64,000 bases of DNA, taken from assembly GCA_022376925.1 (NCBI GenBank), contig JAIOJX010000025.1:6169141-6233140 (forward strand), written 5' to 3'. Shown here one piece after another: positions 57,266-64,000 of this stretch. The stretch is from Tragulus kanchil (taxonomy: Eukaryota; Chordata; Mammalia; Artiodactyla; Tragulidae). A program made the position numbers and the translations under genes. Below the pieces are notes generated by a model that was not told the DNA's origin, did not search any database, and saw nothing but the letters and a program-made list of their open reading frames with translations. Each line of letters starts with the position of its first letter. The stretch's first letter is position 1.

Positions 57266-57512
57266 GCTCAGTCACTCTGTCACTCCCCATGGACTGTAGC
57301 CCGCCAGGCTCTTCTGTGCCCAGCTCTTTGCAACCCCATGGACTGTAGCCCGCCAGGCTCTTCTGTCCATGGAATTTTCCAGGCAAGAAAACTGAAGTGG
57401 GTTGTCATTTACTTCTCCAGAGGATCTTTCTGACCCAGGGATTGAATCCACATTTCTCCCATTTTCTGCACTGGCATGTGGGGGTTCTTTACCACTGTGG
57501 TACTTGGGAAGC
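57265..57512 (-). mobile_element. Bov-tA SINE, duplicate copy
   Basis: Second copy of the 56149 SINE, including its internal 49-base duplication, carried by duplication 14. Confidence 0.9.
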
Positions 57513-57689
57513 CAGTCTTCTGTGCTTGGATCTCCTTAAGATAGAACTAAGTGACTTGTACAAAACTCAAGAACAAACTTGGGAGCGAAGGGGCCAAACT
57601 AACTTTTCTTTATGCTTAATATTCTGTCACACTGGCTTGTAAGAAATTACTTCAAGTATTTTATAGATTTTTGCCAATACTTTGCACAA

Positions 57690-58425
57690 CACTGACAAAA
57701 CCATTCCTTTTTACCTGGATCACTAAAGGAGCATCCTAACTAGTTTGCTTCATCCCACTTTTGGTTCCATTCAATCTGCTCTCTAAAGTGTAGACATAGT
57801 GTTCTTTCAAAAACACATATTTGAGCTTGTCATTTCCCCTCTCTTGACCTCCAAAGTAATTCACCATCATGGATTTTCATGACAGGGACCAAAGTCTTTA
57901 TCATCGTTAAACGGCTGTTTGTCTCTAACAGGTCACTATTAGATATAGGAAGTGATGTCTGGCAATTCTTCCAGTTTTGCAAGATGCTGGCATCCAGTCA
58001 TTAGGATGACTAAAAATGCTCCCCTTTCTGCCATTGACCCAGAAGCACCTTCCAACCACTTTTCTTGTCACCCATGAGCCTTCTTGTCACTTCTTTGTGC
58101 TCCCTTCTGCTAACGTTTGAAGCTGCTGTTGCTTCTCCTTAGATGGCTCCTCCCCTCAAAGTAAATCTTACCGAACTTCTATTGTACAAATTCCTTTAAT
58201 GTAATTCTTACAGCTGTATTCATCTCTCATTTGGAGCATTTATCATAATTGCAATTTCACTATTCTGGTGTTGGGTGAGTATTTGCTTAAAGCCATTTTT
58301 CTCCACTAGACTGTAAATTCTGTGGCTTTTTTCCTGTTTTGCTCACCCTGAATCCTCAGTACCTAGTACAGTGCCTGAAATATGCTAAATGCACCACACA
58401 TATTAAAGGAATGAATTGAAGGATA
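57690..58425 (+). mobile_element. L2 element, long 3' fragment
   Basis: 'ttacctggatcactaaaggagcatcctaactagtttgcttc', 'aatctgctctctaaagtgtagacatagtgttcttt', 'ctccactagactgtaaattctgtgg' and 'ctcagtacctagtacagtgcctgaaatatgctaaatgc' follow L2 from the conserved 3' part to the terminus. The first part is also present at about 56575-56732 in copy A of duplication 14. Confidence 0.75.
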
Positions 58426-58503
58426 TTAATTATGTTAGCAGTTAGTTGTATATGGAACTGTAACATTTTTTAATACAAAATCTTGAGTAAGTTTTCCTAG
58501 TAA

Positions 58504-60701
58504 TACCTTAATTTAGTCTATATCACTCTTTAAACCAGTTTGTTCAATAAGTTTTATCCCCAGAACTTATTAAAATTATTTTATATTCAAAACAATTGAA
58601 AAAGGAATTCACTTAGCTTGGAAACAGGGAAGCATATCATCAGGTGAATAAAATAACAAGCTAAATTTATAAGCACACAGCTAAGATTCCACTGAAATAT
58701 TTCACATAGTTTCTATGCTAAATAAGGCACATGCTCAAGGTTTTTAAAGAATGCAATAATTCCATTCAGAAAAATAAGCACTTGTTCTAAGTTTTCATTC
58801 ATTTGTTTTCTCTGGTAAAAAAGATTCCTATATCTAAACAAGTACTTAAGGCCCTTTGATTATAAATGTGGAAGAAATTGGAAGAGAGGAAAACTACACA
58901 GTACTCTCATTTACAGTAATGACTTGAGGGAAATTGAGAATAAAGAGAGATTTTGGCTACCCTTTGTTTGGCTAAACCAAAAAAAGAAATACCTAAAAGA
59001 AGAGTCGTCTTTTTTTTTTTCCATTTCATATTTCTGAGAAAGGTGCCAAATCAGGGGACTTTTATCATCTATTTCCTTCTAAGAAGTCTTTTTTGTTTTA
59101 TAGCAATGAAGTAAAATTCTTCGCCAGCACATTGGTTAAGCTCCTCAGGGCACCTGCACTACTTCTATATGATAAACTAATATCTAGAGACTGAAACTGG
59201 AAAAGTTCCTGAATCAGAAGTCAAGAGACCAAGGTCCTGTCATCAGGGCTGTCACTAAACTTGATCATCCCTGGATAACTTATCACCGTCTCTCAAGCTT
59301 AAAGAGATTAGACATTTTAATGGTTAAGAGCTTTTTCAACACTTAGGTGCTGTGAAGCTGGTCATTTTAGAATGACATATATTGCAATATCACTTATGAC
59401 ACATACGTCTTAGAGGCTTACTGAAATACGACTGATGGCCAATTTTTAACCCCTAGAGAAGATCCTGTTGTCCGTAGAATGACCCTTCATTCTGGATCAA
59501 GACAGCATGTCCTTACTCTGAGCCTTTATCCAGTTCTGTCTGGGGAATTATTCCTGTACTTTGTAATTCTATTGGAGAACTTCATTGAGGTCCCCAATTT
59601 AACCTTAATTTAGTCTATATCACTCTTTAAATCAGTTTGTTCAATAAGTTTTATCCCCAGAACTTATTAAAATTATTTTATATTCAAAACAATTGAAAAA
59701 GGAATTCACTTAGCTTGGAAACAGGGAAGCATATCATCAGGTGAATAAAATAACAAGCTAAATTTATAAGCACACAGCTAAGATTCCACTGAAATATTTC
59801 ACATAGTTTCTATGCTAAATAAGGCACATGCTCAAGGTTTTTAAAGAATGCAATAATTCCATTCAGAAAAATAAGCACTTGTTCTAAGTTTTCATTCATT
59901 TGTTTTCTCTGGTAAAAAAGATTCCTATATCTAAACAAGTACTTAAGGCCCTTTGATTATAAATGTGGAAGAAATTGGAAGAGAGGAAAACTACACAGTA
60001 CTCTCATTTACAGTAATGACTTGAGGGAAATTGAGAATAAAGAGAGAGATTTTTGGCTACCCTTTGTTTGGCTAAACCAAAAAAAGAAATACCTAAAAGA
60101 AGAGTCGTCTTTTTTTTTTTCCATTTCATATTTCTGAGAAAGGTGCCAAATCAGGGGACTTTTATCATCTATTTCCTTCTAAGAAGTCTTTTTTGTTTTA
60201 TAGCAATGAAGTAAAATTCTTCGCCAGCACATTGGTTAAGCTCCTCAGGGCACCTGCACTACTTCTATATGATAAACTAATATCTAGAGACTGAAACTGG
60301 AAAAGTTCCTGAATCAGAAGTCAAGAGACCAAGGTCCTGTCATCAGGGCTGTCACTAAACTTGATCATCCCTGGATAACTTATCACCGTCTCTCAAGCTT
60401 AAAGAGATTAGACATTTTAATGGTTAAGAGCTTTTTCAACACTTAGGTGCTGTGAAGCTGGTCATTTTAGAATGACATATATTGCAATATCACTTATGAC
60501 ACATACGTCTTAGAGGCTTACTGAAATACGACTGATGGCCAATTTTTAACCCCTAGAGAAGATCCTGTTGTCCATAGAATGACCCTTCATTCTGGATCAA
60601 GACAGCATGTCCTTACTCTGAGCCTTTATCCAGTTCTGTCTGGGGAATTATTCCTGTACTTTGTAATTCTATTGGAGAACTTCATTGAGGTCCCCCAATT
60701 T
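58504..60701. repeat. Tandem duplication 15, offset 1097 rising to 1101 bases
   Basis: Copy A is 58504-59600 and copy B is 59601-60701, abutting, with 'accttaattt' at the breakpoint. Differences: aaaccag/aaatcag, gagagatttt/gagagagattttt, tccgtag/tccatag, and a C-run (tccccaa/tcccccaa). No young transposon inside. Confidence 0.94.
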
Positions 60702-60769
60702 ATAAATTTGCCTTTCTTAACATGTATATTACAAAAATGATTGGATTTAAGTTAAATGTCAAAAGATGG

Positions 60770-60875
60770 GAGTTCTAATTTATCTCTTATACTCGACAAA
60801 GTTTGTGACTCTTGGCAAATTATTTAACCTCTCTGAGTCCCAGTATCCTCATTTATGAAGTAATAGTAATACTTC
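60770..60875 (+). mobile_element. MIR fragment
   Basis: 'gtgactcttggcaaattatttaacctctctgagtcccagtatcctcatttatgaagtaatagtaa' is a forward MIR core with about 70-75 percent resemblance by eye. Confidence 0.72.
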
Positions 60876-61652
60876 CTATCTTCAAATGGAAAAATATAAA
60901 GACAAAGGTTGCAATTAAAAGCATTGCCGATTTGCCTCCACTACAAGGAGATTTGCCCTGTCTTGTCTAGTGAATAGTAAGTTCTAAATAAATATTGTAG
61001 AATTTATATACTGTTTAACATTTAAAATTCACTAGAGAACTGGTAGAGAAAGTGATTCTCAGGGGACATGAACATTTTATGTATGTTATTATCTATGAAT
61101 GTTGATGGTTTTGTGGATAATCATGAAAATAGGAGATTAAAAGATGTATTGTTTCATGAGAATGTGCTCCAGATGAGTGTATTCTGACTTGCAACAAATT
61201 TTTAGCACAAGAAGTCATATCAGAGACTATACTTTCAAAATAATAATGTGTTATGATTATCATTATTATTAATATCAAGGAATTGTGATAAATCTAAATA
61301 TCCATGACTACATATAAATTACCTTGGAATTTTAACATCCATGTAATTACCACCAGATTAACAAATACATATATAAAGAACTACGCTGTTTCAATATGAC
61401 TCAAATGAAAATAAATGACTGTTTAATAAAAATAAATGTATAACAAAAATGAATAATGACTGAGCTCAATCCCAAAATTTTAATAAATACTTTCTGATTT
61501 AATAAAAAGTTGAGATGAGACCTAACCCCTGGACACAGGATTTCAAATATAGAATCCATCCTTTGATTTTCACATATGAAATTTAAGATCCTTTCAGGCT
61601 ATTTATACAGTCTCTACTGTAGCCTTATCTAATGTTAATGCTTATGTTTTTA
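60876..61652. other. Unassigned AT-rich sequence
   Basis: Single-copy DNA; nothing recognised. Confidence 0.4.
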
Positions 61653-63836
61653 AAAATATTTTTCTGGTTTTTAAATAAACCACAGAATAATCTCTAGCTA
61701 GGAATTTATTTTATTTTTAACACACATTTAGGTAGGATTAAATTTGTCTATGTGAAACACTTTAAGGTTGAGAATCTTCCTACTCACATTTTTTAATTAG
61801 AAATAAAATTTGATTGTTTTGTTACTGTTCCAACATTAATATGTTCCTCTCTACAAGAAAAATTCAAAAGGGAAGCAGATTTTCCTATTGTTTAGGCTAA
61901 ACAGCTTTTATGCATATTCTATCTACAGTTGTTTTGCCTTCTGTAATTTAAAAAAAAAAAAGTAAGCTTTCTTCCCAGAACACTTTTGAACAGCTTCTGC
62001 TAGTAAAGAGTTGGTAAAAGGTGATAATGTATTCATTAAAACTGAAGGAAAAAAAAGTGAACATGGCAACTTACTGAAGAATGTACTGATATACCTCATA
62101 AGCATACAATCTTTCATCTGGACATAACTATTTATCAATATTTATGCACATCAAAAAGGGAAAAATTTCACCATATTTGCAACTTAAGATACATTTTAAA
62201 ACTGTAAAAGAAGTAATTTACTTTCAAATGTATTTTATGAGTTATGCCACTTAATATATTTCTTTTTGCAGAACTTTCATGTGTCAGATTAGCAAAAGCA
62301 TAGATTAGCTTTGATTACTTACCATAATAACGCATTAACTGTGGACTAACTACCACACTGTGATTCTTTCTCTGTCACCGAAGGTTTTTTACATTCTTAG
62401 ATCAATGAAGGGATCCATTTGTTGGAATTGTGTTTTGCAGCCACTAAATAATTTCTACCCATATGTTATTGCTATTTGAAAACCCTGGGGATGTTTCATG
62501 TTGGCAGTGTTTTCAAATAAAATTGATTTTTCACTCATGCTCTGGGCAATTTCAGTAGAGAGACATTTTGAAAATTCTCTCCTTTTCTTAAAGACTTGAG
62601 GACACATGCGTGTAAAATATGTTTTGCTTTATTTTAAATCCTTCCTTAATGTAAACAATATTTGAAATATCTAAACTGTCACAACTCCAAACAGATGGTA
62701 GAACAACTATGACTAACAGGTTTTCCGCTGAGTCTTCTTCATGGGAGTTTACAAAATATTTTTCTGGTTTTTAAATAAACCACAGAATAATCTCTAGCTA
62801 GGAATTTATTTTATTTTTAACACACATTTAGGTAGGATTAAATTTGTCTATGTGAAACACTTTAAGGTTGAGAATCTTCCTACTCACATTTTTTAATTAG
62901 AAATAAAATTTGATTGTTTTGTTACTGTTCCAACATTAATATGTTCCTCTCTACAAGAAAAATTCAAAAGGAAGCAGATTTTCCTATTGTTTAGGCTAAA
63001 CAGCTTTTATGCATATTCTATCTACAGTTGTTTTGCCTTCTGTAATTTAAAAAAAAAGTAAGCTTTCTTCCCAGAACACTTTTGAACAGCTTCTGCTAGT
63101 AAAGAGTTGGTAAAAGGTGATAATGTATTCATTAAAACTGAAGGAAAAAAAAGTGAACATGGCAACTTACTGAAGAATGTACTGATATACCTCATAAGCA
63201 TACAATCTTTCATCTGGACATAACTATTTATCAATATTTATGCACATCAAAAGGAAACATTTCACCATATTTGCAACTTAAGATACATTTTAAAACTGTA
63301 AAAGAAGTAATTTACTTTCAAATGTATTTTATGAGTTATGCCACTTAATATATTTCTTTTTGCAGAACTTTCATGTGTCAGATTAGCAAAAGCATAGATT
63401 AGCTTTGATTACTTACCATAATAACGCATTAACTGTGGACTAACTACCACACTGTGATTCTTTCTCTGTCACCGAAGGTTTTTTACATTCTTAGATCAAT
63501 GAAGGGATCCATTTGTTGGAATTGTGTTTTGCAGCCACTAAATAATTTCTACCCATATGTTATTGCTATTTGAAAACCCTGGGGATGTTTCATGTTGGCA
63601 GTGTTTTCAAATAAAATTGATTTTTCACTCATGCTCTGGGCAATTTCAGTAGAGAGACATTTTGAAAATTCTCTCCTTTTCTTAAAGACTTGAGGACACA
63701 TGCGTGTAAAATATGTTTTGCTTTATTTTAAATCCTTCCTTAATGTAAACAATATTTGAAATATCTAAACTGTCACAACTCCAAACAGATGGGAGAACAA
63801 CTATGACTAACAGGTTTTCCGCTGAGACTTCTTCAT
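61653..63836. repeat. Tandem duplication 16, offset 1100 falling to 1094 bases
   Basis: Copy A is 61653-62742 and copy B is 62753-63836, with a 10-base spacer (gggagtttac). Differences: aaaaggg/aaaagg, an A-run (61950/63049), aaaaagggaaaaattt/aaaaggaaacattt, tggtag/tgggag, and gagtctt/gagactt. No transposon recognised inside. Confidence 0.93.
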
Positions 63837-64000
63837 TATCTAATCCTAATGAGGAAGCAATGTTTACAAATTGATAGTTAAAGCACTTAAAACATTAAAG
63901 AGAAATTTTTTTTAAGTGAAAAACAAAGGCTCAGGTTTTATCCTTGGCAGGAAGTATTCCTTTGACAAAGACCTTAGTAAGCATCTTCATTTCTCCCTCC

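Larger units (their letters stand above)
55615..57848. repeat. Tandem duplication 14, offset 1114-1116 bases
   Basis: Copy A is 55615-56732 and copy B is 56733-57848, abutting, with 'taaacaaaca' shared at the breakpoint. Copies differ in TG-tract structure, an A-run near 55628/56745, and 'cacgcagaag' versus 'cacagaag' near 55744/56861. Each carries a TG microsatellite, a Bov-tA and part of an L2. Confidence 0.94.

Noticed and set aside
55980..57386. Open frames with long VCVCVC or HTHTHT runs
   Set aside because: Translations of the TG microsatellite and adjoining Bov-tA.
2988..63836. A biological tandem-duplication system (diversity-generating or amplification element)
   Set aside because: Units share no sequence, no enzyme or guiding gene is present, junction spacers are corrupted flanks, and copy differences are allele-like. 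Assembly false duplication explains all observations more simply.

Overview
This window is vertebrate nuclear DNA, almost certainly from a ruminant. The repeats show it: tRNA-Glu-headed Bov-tA SINEs, CHR-type cetartiodactyl SINEs, ruminant L1 3' ends, and old mammalian MIR, L2, MLT1 and L1M fossils. The youngest-looking SINEs are CHR-like, with intact CpGs and near-perfect target-site duplications. The Bov-tA copies look older and only a scrap of BovB-type sequence is present. That balance would fit a non-pecoran ruminant such as a tragulid better than cattle or sheep, but this is an inference. I recognise no protein-coding exon, pseudogene or structural RNA gene. The long open frames fall in transposons, in simple repeats or in unconserved AT-rich sequence. 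The window reads as intergenic or deep intronic DNA.

The dominant signal is structural. Sixteen segments of about 1.05-1.19 kb are each present as two direct copies, side by side or separated by at most about 75 bases. They begin near 2988, 7166, 14274, 16725, 18745, 20645, 28130, 30260, 32482, 36132, 38786, 50461, 52484, 55615, 58504 and 61653. Each pair is unrelated to the others, the period is nearly constant (1079-1179 bases), and the copies differ by only a few substitutions and homopolymer indels. Some pairs are tiled with overlaps (16725-22831; 50461-54738) or run nearly end to end (28130-34851). Several junctions carry a short garbled version of the neighbouring flank, and one carries a run of 12 G. 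I judge these to be assembly false duplications, in which allelic or overlapping contig ends were placed in tandem during gap closing. They are unlikely to be a biological tandem-duplication system. Collapsing them would shorten the locus by roughly 17-18 kb.

Layout: 1-14.3 kb has CHR-like SINEs, L1 tails, an LTR-like family at two sites, Bov-tA and CHR-2 copies, and duplications 1-2. From 14.3 to 22.8 kb there are four duplications and an unexplained moderately GC-rich block. From 22.8 to 28.1 kb there is unduplicated sequence with L2, MIR, L1 and SINE insertions. From 28.1 to 41 kb there are five duplications over an MLT1 LTR, L1M fossils and SINEs. From 41 to 50.5 kb lies the longest unduplicated stretch, with three young CHR-like SINEs. 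From 50.5 to 64 kb there are five more duplications over MIR, L2, a TG microsatellite and a Bov-tA. No gene system operates here; the interest lies in assembly structure and retroposon biology.
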